From contig NC_064043.1 in NCBI RefSeq assembly GCF_932526225.1, positions 5,507,501 to 5,571,500 of the forward strand: DNA of 64,000 nucleotides, read 5' to 3'. The stretch comes from Nematostella vectensis. Its lineage: Eukaryota; Cnidaria; Anthozoa; Actiniaria; Edwardsiidae. Position 1 is the first letter of the stretch. Each line of letters starts with the position of its first letter. The notes under the pieces were generated by a model that was not told the DNA's origin, made no database searches, and saw only the letters and a program-made list of their open reading frames with translations. The translations under genes were made by a program, and so were the position numbers. Below, piece by piece: positions 26,501 through 41,500 of the stretch.

Positions 26501-29500
26501 CAAATAATGACAAGCAAATATACAATAGAAAAGGGAAGTGCAACGAGCGATCAGGAATCGTATTATTCAAGTGAAGAAGCTTGACTTCCTGGTAAGCACG
26601 TGTTATCTCTCCAACGCAAACCAAAAAAGACGGGTGCATCAAGCCAGGAATCTCTGTACGTATTGAACGGAAGTAGAACGTAAAATTTCAGGAGACAAAA
26701 ACAGAGCTCGCTACGCTGACCAAGCCTTCGTATCATCGAAGTGAAGTGGGATTTTGCAAACGTGGAATCGAGATCTCCAGCAATGATGAATGCAACATCT
26801 TGCGCGGTAGGGAGCAACCTGCAATACCTCGAGTTCCTAAGACCCGCTTACATCGCGAACTGCGTGCTAAACTCAATCTTCGCAATGGTAGCAATTATAG
26901 GGAACTCCCTGGTTGTACTCGCGCTCAAGAGGAACCCGGGGCTGCAAGACCCGTGTTACTTATTACTCGGTATCCTAGCGATGACGGATCTGGCGGTAGG
27001 CGTACTTGTACAACCGATGTATGTGATTTACAAAGTGGCGGAGCTTTACGAGATGGCAGAGATGTCTTGTATAACAGGCGTGATCACTAACATACTCGCG
27101 AATATCGCGTCGGGTATGTCATTCCTCACCATGAATCTCATCACCGTGGACCGTTTTTTTGCGTTACATTTACACTTGCGTTACAAAGGGATTGTCACGC
27201 GAGGTCTCTATGTTAAGGTCACGCTAGGGACGTTGGCAATCGTTTTCTTGTTTGCGTCCTTTTATCCGTGGAAGGTGAATGTCTCGGTCGTCTTCAATGC
27301 ATTTGTCGTGGCGATATGTCTGATTATTTCTACCGTGGCGTACATCAAAATCATACATGTTCTAAAGCATCACCAAGCCGCTATCCAGTCTGAATCCGAG
27401 TTAAACAGACATAAGATCTCCGATTTAGAAAAGTACCAGTGCGATATCCAATCAAAGACCGAACTTAGCAATCATGTCACAGAGGAAGGACCAAAACACC
27501 TCCACAACAATATTCACCAACACCGCCATAACAATATTCACCCACAAAAGGATCTTACCAATCTAAGTGTCCCAGATAAAAGACTCGATAAGTGCCATAA
27601 TGAAGTCACTTCTCAAAGCGATCCTAACAAAGTCTCAGTGTTTGGGATCAAGAAGTACCGCAAGTCTCTAGTGAGCATGGTGTACGTGCAGGCAGTGTTT
27701 CTGTTGTGTTACACGCCGCTCTTGTTGACTCTTATAGCAAGATTTTTTGTCGGGGTGTCCAAGGAGTGGAAGTTAGGCTGGAACATAACAACCACTGTGG
27801 TCTATATCAACTCATCGCTGAATCCTTTGCTTTACTGTTGGAAACTAAAGCGCGTGAGAGTAGCGGTGATTAGAACTACGACTATGTTATGGCATGGAGA
27901 GGAGAACACGCATTCTAGAGTGCCCGGAGCGAGTGTGGGCTTAGAGGTTTAGGGGAAAATACCAAGTACCAAGTACCCTGTACCAAGTAACAAGTACCCT
28001 GGTTTCAAAACCTGAGGGTAGCCAGCTAACCTACGTTTACGGCGCAACACTTGAGCGCAAAATGCTAGTTACCCAGACGCCTAAGCGCGATGGTCAAAAT
28101 GTATCAATTGTAAGACTGTAATATTAACGATCTCCAGCATCACAATCTTGTTTTTTAGTAAATAAATATGTCGTCATGAAAGCGTTCCATTCTACTAAGC
28201 CGTCTATTCTATTGATATGAATATAGAATCCCGTATTAGCGTCACACCTTTTTGGTAGTGTCAACCCGACAGTACGCAACCCAGACCCAACCTACCCCAG
28301 ACCCACCCTACCCCAGACCCAACCTACCCCAGACCCAACCTACCCCAGACCCAACCTACCCCAGACCCAACCCACCCCAGACCAAACCTACCCCAGACCC
28401 AACCTACCCCAGACCCAACCTACCCCAGACCCAACCTACCCCAGACCCAATCTACCCCAAACCCAACAGACCCAAGACACAACCTACCCCAGACCCAACC
28501 TATCCAAGATCTCATCCTTTTAAATTCACCCTGTTACCCGATACCCAGCCTGAAACACGCCCCTGCATACCTCCACGTCAAGCCTCACCTTGGGTAAGTT
28601 GACATCCATAATGGACCGCAGCATTAGAATCTCTTCGCTTTGTTGCGGGAATTTAAGTTTGAGGTTTCCAGCTGCCGTCAGTACCGACTTCACGGCTCGC
28701 ATTCCGTAATCATAATGGTGTTGAGACGAAAGCTGTGCAATGAGACGCCCAAGTTAGTCTTACAATCCCAACTAACAAACAAGCCATGGATCTGGATGAG
28801 TGACACCTCAATTTGACCTGATACCAGTTAGGAGGGTTGGTTAATGCACTAACCACAATATCTAGCTGTCACTAAGAAAATGAGCCCTTTTTTCCATTCA
28901 AGATGTCTTACGACATTTTTGTTATGCACATAACTCGGAGGCTCGGTATAGCGGTAACCGTTAGCCATGAATGAAAAGCGCGTGTCGGAGAACTGCGGTG
29001 GATCAATGGCATAGACTTGGGGGGAGGGGGTATGCGAATTTTTCTCATTCTTTAACCTGGGAACCGCTACAAATAAAAAAGAGCCAATAGAACAAGTTCA
29101 TATAAAGTTCTGTAAAATGTTGCTCGGCGTTGGAAAAGGTGCAAGTAATAACGCATGCAGAGGCGAACTTGGAAGGCTTCCCATGAGAACAAAGGCAAAA
29201 ATGCGATCTTTAAAATTATGGCTGAAATTATCTAATGTAAACGAAATGTAGAAACTTTCGAAAACTGCATACAATTGGATTAAGGAGGCAGACAACAAAG
29301 CCTTCTGGAGTTATAAAATAAAAGACTGGCTCAATCGAAATGGGCTGGGAGATATATGGGAATGCCAAAATCTAATAACTGGTAATTTTAATGCAATTGA
29401 AAAGTTAATAAAACAAAGAATACAAGACGTTGAGTTACAGACATGGTTCGGCGACATACATGATGACATAAGAAAAGAATCCAACCAACAAAACAAACTT

Positions 29501-32500
29501 AGAACCTATAGAATATTCAAAACAACATACGAATTTGAAACATATATCAGCCAGGTCACCAATACAAACCACAGAATCGTGCTGATAAAACTGCGAATTA
29601 GCAATCATAAGCTCGAAATCGAAGCTGCGCGTTATCGAAAACCTTACAAAAGAGCAAATGAGAGGATATGCCCTATTTGCGCTACCGGTGGGGTGGAGGA
29701 TGAGGTTTATTTCCTGACAAGATGCCCCAAATTTTGTGATGAAAGAGCCGAACTTTTCACAAACATACAAATGGCAATAAACATTAATGTTAAACGAATG
29801 TCAGGAAATGACCTCTTCCTCCTCCTCATTAATCCACCTAAAAACTTCAAAAAATAATAGCAAAATTTATTGCCAAAATCACTGCGTTACGAAGCATATT
29901 AACGTTGTAGTCCTTCATCGCATGTGAAACTATCTTAATTTTATTTGGAACTTATCCCATGTACACAATCTGTATAAGGACCAAATAAAAAGTATGTATG
30001 ATCGCTAGGAATTCCGGCACGTGATACCATTTACAATTACAGTGCTCACTGCGTGGAGCAGGTCTGTATATATACATGACAAGTAAGTCTGTCGCAATGT
30101 CACCATCGCCATGACTTCCGTTGTAAATTTACGCTATTGTAATACTTGATATACGCATTGCATGTACCTGCTCACTGCAAAGCCTGTAGACGGCAACGAT
30201 CTTTGCGGACAAACTTCGCGCGTTCACGAACCCCATAGAATACAGACTGATCTCACTGATGAGCGCATAGTCCGGCACCATCATCGCCACTGTGCGGAAC
30301 AACACCTAAAGAGACCAATCAGAGCTCAAGGTTATGGTCACGTGATGGGGCTGCGTCAATGAAAGCCCAAGGCTACAGTCACGTGGGATGTGTTGAACAA
30401 ATGAGAGCTCAAGATCACGGCAACACGTGGGTTTAACCAACAAGAGCTTATGCATATGCTGAGCCAATACAACAGGCATGCCAAGTTCAAGATAGCCCGA
30501 GTATCAGGCGATTTTATTTTTCAAAAGTTGGAGAGGACAAATAAAACTACGCCTGACACAAATACTAGACGCGACGCCTGCCGCCCTATTTCAGGCCGCT
30601 GTCAATGACTCGTGTGGTAGAACAATCAAAATGCCCAAATCAAATTATAAACAGCATTTTTGTCTGGGGTCTGTCTAAGAATTTGATAACTACTACTAAT
30701 AATGCCCTTGGTATTAAGCAGTTTCTATGACATTTATAGTTCCAGCGCCTTTAGTATAGACTTTAGTTCGAAAAATGATACCGAAGAGAACTAAACACAA
30801 GCAACGACCGGCCTGGCGAGAAATTTGAACATCGGCCAAAAGCAGCAATGGCCAATCAGCACACCCCGTTCAAGTATCATCTTGTGGCTGCGATCCACTG
30901 TGGATCGCAAAACATGAGATCTGAACAGTATTTGTATCAGGCCCTCCTCTCGTTTCCCGGTATTTACTTTTTAGAGAACGTAGAAGGACCTGATCCTCAA
31001 GAAAAAAGTTACATGAGACAGAGAATGGGAGTTCAAAATGACTCTCAAGCATAGGGTGTTGAACTCATGTGTTGACATTTACCTTGAGGTTGTCCGGTAG
31101 CTCGGCCCGTCCGGCGTAGCCAGGGTTCATGGTAATAAACATGGTGCAAGTTGGATCGAGTGAAATCTCCGTGCCTTCGAACACAAACTTGGCCACTTGG
31201 TCCATGACCGCGCGCTGAATGGTCAAAATCTGCTGGGCTACAACTGACAGGACCTGTAAAATGAGCATTATAATTGGCTAGTGATATGTGAAAACCGTCA
31301 TATGTGGGAACCGTCATGAAGAATGACCGTTCTAAAATATTGATGTAGAAGAAAGAGATAGAAAAGCAGAAACTTTATTAAAAAAGTGTGTGTTTAATGT
31401 TTGGAATCGTCCGGGCTTTTGTTTCTAATGCTGTAACTTATTAAGGCCGAACTAATAAAAATTTAAAGAACTCTTGCGTGACACATCCTCGTTCCCAGTG
31501 CCTCTGCCTTCGCTTTAAACATCGGAGAGGCACTGTAAACGAGGTAGATTGTGACAGCAGTTGTAACAAGGGAAGGGAGAGAGCGTACCTCTAGCTCAAT
31601 CCTGTTGAACTCGTCGAAGCAGGCCCAGGCGCCAGACTGCGCCAAACCCTTGAAGAACTTTCCCATGGCTTTATAGTCCAGGCCATCTGAACAGTTGAAA
31701 ACCACACACTGGAAAACGACAACGACTTTATATAAGACGCACAAAAGACATAGATGGGAAGGAGTCGGTATGTTTATGCCCCGTTGGCCATCCCAACCGC
31801 AAACTATCAAGGTTTGTTCCGCTTTACATAGTGGCTTTTAAAGGGCACTCCTACGCCGAAGAGTCATTTGGGCATCAAACCTTGCATATCAGTATAACTA
31901 GATCCTAGGGTTAGGGTTAGGGCGAGTAAACTACAAGATTGCACGTCTATTGTTACATTGTCTATTGTCATTGTCCCGTTTAAGTTCACGAGGGTCATCC
32001 GCGACCTTGTCAACCTAGGAAAAATGCCAAGTGCGAGAAATCGTCCATTTCCATCGGCTGAAAACTATTGCAGTTTTTTTCCACCGAAATTGGTAAATAA
32101 CGTATAAACCATTTCCGATGGCTATTTCGAAATTCCTTCAAACAATTTGTCATCCTGTTCTAAATGAAAACAATAAAATAGGTGGGGCTGACGACTGCTC
32201 CTTCAATATACGAAAATAACAAAAGGACTGCATAGGACGCGGAAGGAAAATGGAGGACGGGAAGTCAAAGTGATTAGCGCATACGCACCTGTTTCGCCAC
32301 AGCCTTAGCGAGGTCCTTGCAAGTCTCCGTTTTTCCCGTCCCGGCAGGCCCTTCGGGTGCACCTCCAAGGTTCAGTAACAGCGCACCCATGAGCGTCCTG
32401 TACACGAGGAGACAATATCAGAGACACTCATAAAAAACGATACACAATGAGACAATATCAGAGACAATAGAGAAACACAATGTATAGAGTTAGACGATAG

Positions 32501-35500
32501 AGAGACAAGAAACGATACAGCTAGACAATGGAGTGACATAAGAAACGATAGAGTTAGACAACAAAGAGACACAAGAAACGATATAGTTAGACAACAGAGA
32601 GACAAGAAACGATACAGTTAGACAACAGAGAGACAAGAAACGATACAGTTAGACAATACAGAGACAAGAAACGATACAGTTAGACAATAGAGAGACACAA
32701 GAAACGATAGAGTTAGACAATAGATAGACATAAGGAACAATAGAGTAAGACATACATAGACAGAATAAAAATAGATGTAAGATATACATAGACAGAATAA
32801 ACAATAGAGGTAAGATATACATAGACAGAATAAACAATAGAGTAAGACATACATAGGCAGAAAAAAACAATAAAGTAAGACATACATAGACAGAATAAAT
32901 AATAGAGTAAGACATACATAGACAGAATAAATAATAGAGTAAGATATACATAGACAGAATAAACAATAGAGTAAGACATACATAGACAACATAAACAATA
33001 GAGTAAGATATACATAGACAACATAAACAATAGAGTAAGACATACATAGACAACATAAACAATAGAGTAAGACATACATAGACAGAATAAATAATAGAGT
33101 AAGACATACATAGACAGAATAAACAATAGAGTAAGATATACATAAACAACATAAACAATAGAGTAAGACATACATAGACAACATAAACAATAGAGTAAGA
33201 TATACATAAACAACCTAAACAATATAGTAAGACATACATAGACAGAATAAACAATAGAGTAAGATATACATAGACAGAATAAACAATAGAGTAAGACATA
33301 CATAGACAGAATAAACAATAGAGTAAGACATACATAAACAACATAAACAATAGAGTAAGACATACATAGACAGAATAAACAATAGAGTAAGACATACATA
33401 GACAGAATAAACAATAGAGTAAGATATACATAGACAGAATAAACAATAGAGTAAGATATACATAGACAGAATAAACAATAGAGTAAGACATACATAGACA
33501 GAATAAACAATAGAGTAAGACATACATAGACAGAATAAACAATAGAGTAAGACATACACAGACAGAATAAACAATAGAGTAAGACATACATAGACAGAAT
33601 AAACAATAGAGTAAAATATACATAGACAGAATAAACAATAGAGTAAGATATACATAAACAACCTAAACAATATAGTAAGACATACATAGACAGAATAAAC
33701 AATAGAGTAAGATATACATAGACAGAATAAACAATATAGTAAGACATACATAGACAGAATAAACAATAGAGTAAGATATACATAAACAACCTAAACAATA
33801 TAGTAAGACATACATAGACAGAATAAACAATAGAGTAAGATATACATAGACAGAATAAACAATAGAGTAAGACATACATAGACAGAATAAACAATAGAGT
33901 AAGATATACATAGACAGAATAAACAATAGAGTAAGACATACATAGGCAGAATAAACAATAGAGTAAGATATACATAGACAGAATAAACAATAGAGTAAGA
34001 CATACATAGACAACATAAACAATAGAGTAAGACATACATAGACAACATAAACAATATAGTAAGACATACATAGACAGAATAAACAATAGAGTAAGACATA
34101 CATAGACAGAATAAACAATAGAGTAAGATATACATAGACAGAATAAACAATAGAGTAAGACATACATAGGCAGAATAAACAATAGAGTAAGACATACATA
34201 GACAACATAAACAATATAGTAAGACATACATAGACAACATAAACAATATAGTAAGACATACATAGACAGAATAAACAATAGAGTAAGACATACATAGACA
34301 GAATAAACAATAGAGTAAGACATACATAGACAGAATAAACAATAGAGGTAAGACATACATAGACAGAATAAATAATAGAGTAAGACATACATAGACAGAA
34401 TAAATAATAGAGTAAGACATACATAGACAGAATAAACAATAGAGTAAGACATACATAGACAGAATAAACAATAGAGTAAGACATACATAGACAGAATAAA
34501 TAATAGAGTAAGACATACATAGACAGAATAAATAATAGAGTAAGATATACATAAACAACATAAACAATAGAGTAAGACCCACCTGTAGCAGCGATCCGTT
34601 AGTGGTGTTATGACCAGACGGCCGGAGTTCCCGAGGTACTCATAAGCGTACTTGACAGTGGTGGTGATCATCTTGACCATGACGGACTTACTCTCCCAGT
34701 AATACCGCAGCTGGCTGATCCACTGGAAGTCCGCGGGGTCCGTCACTTGATCCTCCACCAGCTTAGCCACAACGTCACGTGCTGAAGAAGAACACATGGT
34801 CGAACATTCAAATATCCATTTAATATTGTGGGATCATAGGATCGTTTGGCATTGTGGGATCATCTGGTATTGTAGGATCACTTGGCATTGTGGGATCGTC
34901 TGGCATTGTGGGATCATCTGGCATGGTAGGATCGTCTGGCATTGTGGGATCATTTGGCATCGTGGGATCGTCTGGCATTGTGGGATCATTTGGCATTGTG
35001 GGATCGTCTGGCATTGTGGGATCACTTGGCATTGTTTTGGGATCGTCTGGCCTTGTGGGATCATTTGGCATTATGGGTTTGTTCGGCATGGAATGATTGC
35101 TTGTGTTTGTTCGGCATTGTGTTGCCTCTTTACTCACCGTGTACATCGATGACAATAAGCGCACCCAATGTGATACGGGCCATAGTGGTGAGTTTACCGC
35201 GGACCAGCTCCACGATGTCCTCAATCTGTCGGGTGCTGTGCTTGTAGTAGTCCCCAAGACCGTTTGGCCGCGGCATCGCCTGCCAAATTTGTAAAATTGT
35301 ATTTTTATTCTTATAACACAATGGTGGCAATATGCAGCACTAATTTAGCTGAATATTGAAGGCCGAGAACCTCACCCCTTGGTATACCCTATGCGTTATC
35401 GACTGGTGGTGGCGATAACAGGGGGGGAGGGAGCAACTTTCCCCAAGAAATTGTACTCAAATACCTTCTTGTTTCTCTGAAACAGTATGTTTGGTTTCAT

Positions 35501-38500
35501 TATGGTTTGCCACTTTGATAATGTGTGATTAGATATGATTGTTGTGCGTTGTATAGGAGGAGGTAGCATTACGGATTGCATACAGGTTTGATGTAGAGTA
35601 GTGTTGTCAATTTCTATAGGCTTTTGTGTTTCCAATTCAATTAGTTAGTTTCAGATTATAACACATTGCAGTCCGGTTTTATTAATGTTCGTGTTTTTTC
35701 GTGAAACTATTCAGAATATTTGTAAGGTAACTTGTGAAACTGTCTCCAGTTTATGTATAAAATCAACCAAAATCCTTGTAAAAGTCACAGCCAGTAGACA
35801 TGGAAGGATCCACAGTGTTGTAAGTATCACAGTAATCTTTGTGTTTTAAGTTGTTTTTATCAATAGCAAACTGTTTGACTATAGAACTGATACCATATCA
35901 CGCAAACAGGCTCTAACCTGAGTGACTTCCTGGGTCCAGTATATAATCCCAGTTGCTAGTACAACCTGCCCAGGCCACGACAGAACCCATTCGGTGCGCG
36001 GGGACTGGAGATAGGCTGCAACAGCTTCCGCTGTCACCTCTCGTAGGCTCAGCTTCATCATCTTCTCGATCTGTTGATGCAAACAAAATAAAGTAGCCTA
36101 AAGTCTTTAAGGCTATCATGCGCTTAACGATATTGTCCCCTTCAATTGATTTTCCTCGTTTTCGAATACGCGCCAGACTGATGTTTAGACAAGGCCACGT
36201 ATACATTTTTCAGTGTATTGGACAACCCACAAGAAAAAAACCTTGCCCAGCAACTAGGACGCCCCTAAACCCTTGAACAGCGCTCGCACGGCCTTATTAG
36301 AAAAACACAAACTAAGAGTAATAAACAAACAAAACTGTTCATCATCTTTAAGGTTATGATCACTTATGATCACTACGATCATACGGCAGCCAGACTACCC
36401 TCACCTTCATGCTTAGGATCGTACAAATAGAGTTGCCCTGCGATTACTACGATCATACGGCAGCCAGACTACCCTCAACTTCACGCTTAGGATCGTACAA
36501 ATAGAGTTGCCCTGCGATTACTACGATCATACGGCAGCCAGACAACCCTCAACTTCACGCTTAGGATTGTACAAATAGAGTTGATCTGCGATCACTACGA
36601 TAATACGACAGACTGACCTCAAGTAGCCACTTCTCCACGAGTCCGCGTGAGTTCGCAGGAATGATCTTCCTGGAGAACTTGACCGTCTCCCCCTCCGTAG
36701 ATATCATGGCGTTTATCTCTTTCGAATCGTTGAACTCGAGTTTGGCGATTCCCTCAAAGCACTTCTTCAGGTGAGGTTGAACACGAAGTGGGTCCTTGGT
36801 CTCTGATAGGATCTCGAGCAGCTCATCGTTAGACAAGAAAAAAAACCTGGAAAAATAAGATAACGGTACTTCCGGTAGCCCTGGAATGTCACGCAACTCA
36901 AAAGCAAGTCACGATTAAAACAGCGTTTCTTTTTTCTCAAGCAGCCCGTCATCAATTAGAAAAAGAATCTTACGTGAGGTATGACATAGTCTATGAGGAG
37001 GCATGTCACAAATGCCATCCTTAATAAGTAGGCCTGTCAGACAAGTCATCCATGTTAAGGCCTGTCACGCTTTACCTTGGAAAGAAAAGTCGCTTTTTCT
37101 CCAGGTAGTCATTGAGCCCTCTTTGAATGTCTTCCAACAAGCCCTGAAATTGATAAAGAACAACAACAAATTATTCCAACGAAAAGTTTTTGCTAAAGAT
37201 TTCTAAGCTCTTTTTAACCATTCTATGTTAAGTGTACCTTATAGATCGGTATTAAAAACACATTTTTAATTACATGAATCATACATAATTTATTATTTAT
37301 CATGAATTATACATAATACGCCTTTGCTATTAACGGCCTGATCACCTAATTTTTTTACGTCTTTACACGTGAACTATTGATTCTAGGCTTATTCTAAGTT
37401 GATTTTATCGGCGATTAGAATATATGAAAAAGTCAAGTTCTTCTTTCTTCTCGTTGTTAAGTTACGTAAATTATAGAACCTCTTGGCACTCTTTTACATA
37501 TTTTCCGGGTTTTTCTCGATTTTATAAGTTAATTGTGTCGTTTGAACTCACCTCAGAAACTTGAAGTCTGTCGAGCATCTCCGGCTGAGCCGTGACCACC
37601 AAAGCGTTCGGGTTCTTCACCGACTCCGTCATGATCTTTCTCCTGACAAACAGAACGCAATACGTATATGAGGATTGGAGTTTACTATTACGGCCAATCA
37701 TGCCGCCAATTTATGCTCCCGCCCAATACCGGGCACGCAAAGCATCTATTCCATCGGCCAGACAAAGCCAGTAACTGAGATACTTTCCCCCAAATGCTGT
37801 CACCCAAGTATCGGACCTAAGTTGTGGGTGGTTATGTCAAATTCGTTTTCCAATAAAATGTTAGATTTCAGATGTAAACAAGAACAAAGAACAGGCTTTA
37901 ATAGCGCACAAATAATCGGAAAGGTCAGTGAGAGGATCGATCATCTCACCAGTATTTGTCGACGGTCCTGAACTTGCCTCCCTCGTCCGGCATTTGCGCT
38001 TGGATATCTTCAGACGAGAAGATAGGTTCCAGGTACAGCCATGAAGCTTGAACCTGAATATAAAAGCAGTAGTTGGATTAGACGAAAGGAAAGGTAACGA
38101 GGTGATATCTGCCCCAAGAAACATCAAAACGATTGAACTTGAGTAAGAAAACAGTTGTTGGATTAGACGAAGGGAAATGTAACGAGGTGATATCAGACCA
38201 AAGCAACCCCAAAATGATTGAAACTGGAGTAAGAAAGCAGCAGAAGAACAAAAAATAGCGAGGAAAGGTATCAAAGTGCGATCGGCTTAGGAAAAGCACA
38301 CCAATCATAATGGCAAACAATGTGAAGCAGTTTGTACCTAAAGATGACAAGTCGCAGGTTTAGCCCTTAAAGACTTTGTAAAAAGCGCTTTTAAAAGCAT
38401 GTTACCTTAAGCCATGACTCCACGATGTCTTGCATCAGATTCTAAAACAAAAGCAAGATTGTGGATCACTAGAAGATCACTAAGGATATACCATTAGATA

Positions 38501-41500
38501 TTTGAGGAGGGAGGGGGGGCAACATCGTGGGTCACTAGAATATCACTAAGGGACAGACCATTAGATATTTGAGGAGAGGGGGGCTAAATCGTAGATACTA
38601 AAAGATACCTTAGGGATAGACCACTAGAAATTTGAGGGAAGAAGGAAATACCAAGAGAGAAAAATGCACATAAGAAATCGAGGGTTATATGCGTAGACAT
38701 TATAAACGAGTCTAACGCTAACCAGTTTGGTTTCCCATTCTTTGACGTCAGCTTCAAACGGACCAATGAACGGCGAGCCCTTCATTGTCTGGGTCTTCAC
38801 AATGTGATCATCAAGCAGGACCTAGAAGGCAAGCGGTAAGGGCAAAGAAATTGAAACGTGTAGTGATGAACGTGAAGTAAGATTTGATTAGGATCTGAAT
38901 TCTCCCACCCAAAGCAATAATTCTTTATTGTTCGCAAAAATAGCTATTTGAGGAGTGACTGAAAAGAACGCTGGGAACATCTAAACTAGGTACATCAATC
39001 TATGGTTTTCCTCGAACCCTTGAACCAAACTTTGAAAGAAAATCCGGTTACCGGTTACAACTCGCGAGTCACTCGGTATCAATTCGATCACACATCGACC
39101 TAGTTGCTACACTGACCGACGTTACAATCTCGCCTTCACTTGTGCATCCGCCGGCGCTTGTCGGCTTCTTACCAAAAAGTCCTCATAGAATTTCGCCTCA
39201 CAGTTCGTTACAAACTCGCCCACAATCGTGCTACTTACCTGTAAGTCATCGACGGCAGACAAGATGCTGATTCCTGTGTCTTTGTACTCGACAAACGCGA
39301 ATTCCATTCCATTCCATTCCTGGTGCATCTTGTCCATCGCCTGCAAATGACAAAAAGTAAAAAACAAAAGTATCGCTAAACACATCCGGATCACGCGATT
39401 CGTTGATTGTTACTGGGGCTCAAGCGTCACCTAGCGCGACGAGTCCAGAACGGCTGCGAGAGAGACTTGCCTTTTTAAGCTGAGAGGTCTTGCTCTTTTA
39501 TATTCGAATGCTGTAATCATCTAGATTCATTTGGTTAGCATGAATTCTTAAAATAGTTCCTATTTGGCCATCTTTTAAAATGAGTCTGCAATATTATATC
39601 ACCCTTGCAGTCTCTCAAGATATATATCCGAGCCGAGCCCTTCTGTTTCTGATCTTGGTCTGGCTAAAAATCTGTCTATATCTTGTTGTGAGACATTCGG
39701 GGAAAATGATTAGTGACTATTAAATGAGACTGGGGTGTTCTTTTTTATGAGGTAGGTATCTGTTCTATTTTAAAATGAGTTTGTGATGTAAGTTTCAGTT
39801 CTATGTGTAGTTCCAGAAAATATCCATACCCCCATACCCCTCATTTAAGGGATTGAAAATTCCGGGGGGTCCCAACGCCCAGGAGTTTCCAGAGGGGAGG
39901 GGGGGTAAATGCCCTTTTTCCTTAACAGTTACTGTATTTATTTTTTCCAGGGTATTGGAAATTCCAGAGGGGTGGGGGGTCACACCTCCGACCCCCTCAA
40001 TAGGGGGATATGGATATTATCTGGAACTACACTATCTTAAAATGAGATGGTGCTGTTGGTATAACTTCTAATTTATTGGTGTTATGCTTATCAGCTTGGT
40101 GGGAAGGACTTTTTATGGTCATATTCTCATATTCTCTACACCAGTTTCTTGAGGGTTCTGAGATACACGAGAATCGTGGCTTGCTACACGCCACGTTTAT
40201 TCACACACATCACAGTAAAACAGTATCAGGGCTTGCCTCACGCAACGTTCACATGACACATCACAGTACAACAGTATCAGGGCTTGGCTCACGCCACATT
40301 CACATGACACATCACAGTACAACAGTATCAGGGCTTGGCTCACGCCACGTTCACATGACATATCACAGTACAACAGTATCAGGGCTTGGCTCACGCCACG
40401 TTCACATGACACATCACAGTACAACAGTATCAGGGCTTGCCTCGCGCCACGTTCCCACGACACATCACAGTACAACAGTATCAGGGCTTGGCTCACGCCA
40501 CGTTCACACGACACATCACAGTACAACAGTATCAGGGCTTGGCTCACGCCACGTTCACACGACACATCACAGTACAACAGTATCAGGGCTTGGCTCACGC
40601 CACGTTCACACGACACATCACAGTACAACAGTATCAGGGCTTGGCTCACGCCACGTTCACATGACACATCACAGTACAACAGTATCAGGGCTTGGCTCAC
40701 GCCACATTCACATGACACATCACAGTACAACAGTATCAGGGCTTGGCTCACGCCACGTTCACATGACACATCACAGTACAACAGTATCAGGGCTTGCCTC
40801 GCGCCACGTTCACATGACACATCACAGTACAACAGTATCAGGGCTTGCCTCGCGCCACGTTCACATGACACATCACAGTACAACAGTATCAGGGCTTGGC
40901 TCACGCCACGTTCACATGACACATCACAGTACAACAGTATCAGGGCTTGGCTCACGCCACGTTCACATGACACATCACAGTACAACAGTATCAGGGCTTG
41001 GCTCACGCCACGTTCACATGACACATCACAGTACAACAGTATCAGGGCTTGCCTCGCGCCACGTTCACATGACACATCACAGTACAACAGTATCAGGGCT
41101 TGGCTCACGCCACGTTCACACGACACATCACAGTACAACAGTATCAGGGCTTGGCTCACGCCACGTTCACACGACACATCACAGTAAAGACCACGTCATG
41201 ATTACCTTTTCAAGTGAGAATTCCTTGGCCGCCCGCCCGCTAATCTCCGCCAAGTCATCGACGAACTTCTCGAGACCCAGAGCCAACATCTCGTTGAGCG
41301 TCGTGTCCGATTTGGGCGCGATATTGAACCCAACCTTATAGGAAAAAACATGAAAAGTATTAAAATTAAGCCAGCAATCAAAACTAACCAATCAGAGGGC
41401 TTATCAAGATCGCAAACAGCCAATCAAAGCTGATTTACGAACCTTCATACCAAGCATCTCCCAATGCCAATACAACAAGCCAACCAAGGCTAACCAATCA

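Noticed and set aside
25440-26642. Lys-rich plus-strand frames upstream of the second GPCR
   Set aside because: No family resemblance, several stops between them, composition like the surrounding intron.
31905-31922. Telomere repeat
   Set aside because: Only three TTAGGG-type units inside an intron; too short to indicate a telomere or fusion site.
32713-34797. 694-codon minus-strand frame and related frames rich in [12 protein letters not shown]
   Set aside because: Product of the 32-bp array in intron 28; only its first 80 or so codons (exon 28) are real dynein coding.
40076-41341. 421-codon plus-strand frame and 326-codon minus-strand frame
   Set aside because: Both arise because the 51-bp repeat is a multiple of three; no domain, and one end overlaps dynein exon 18 in the other strand.
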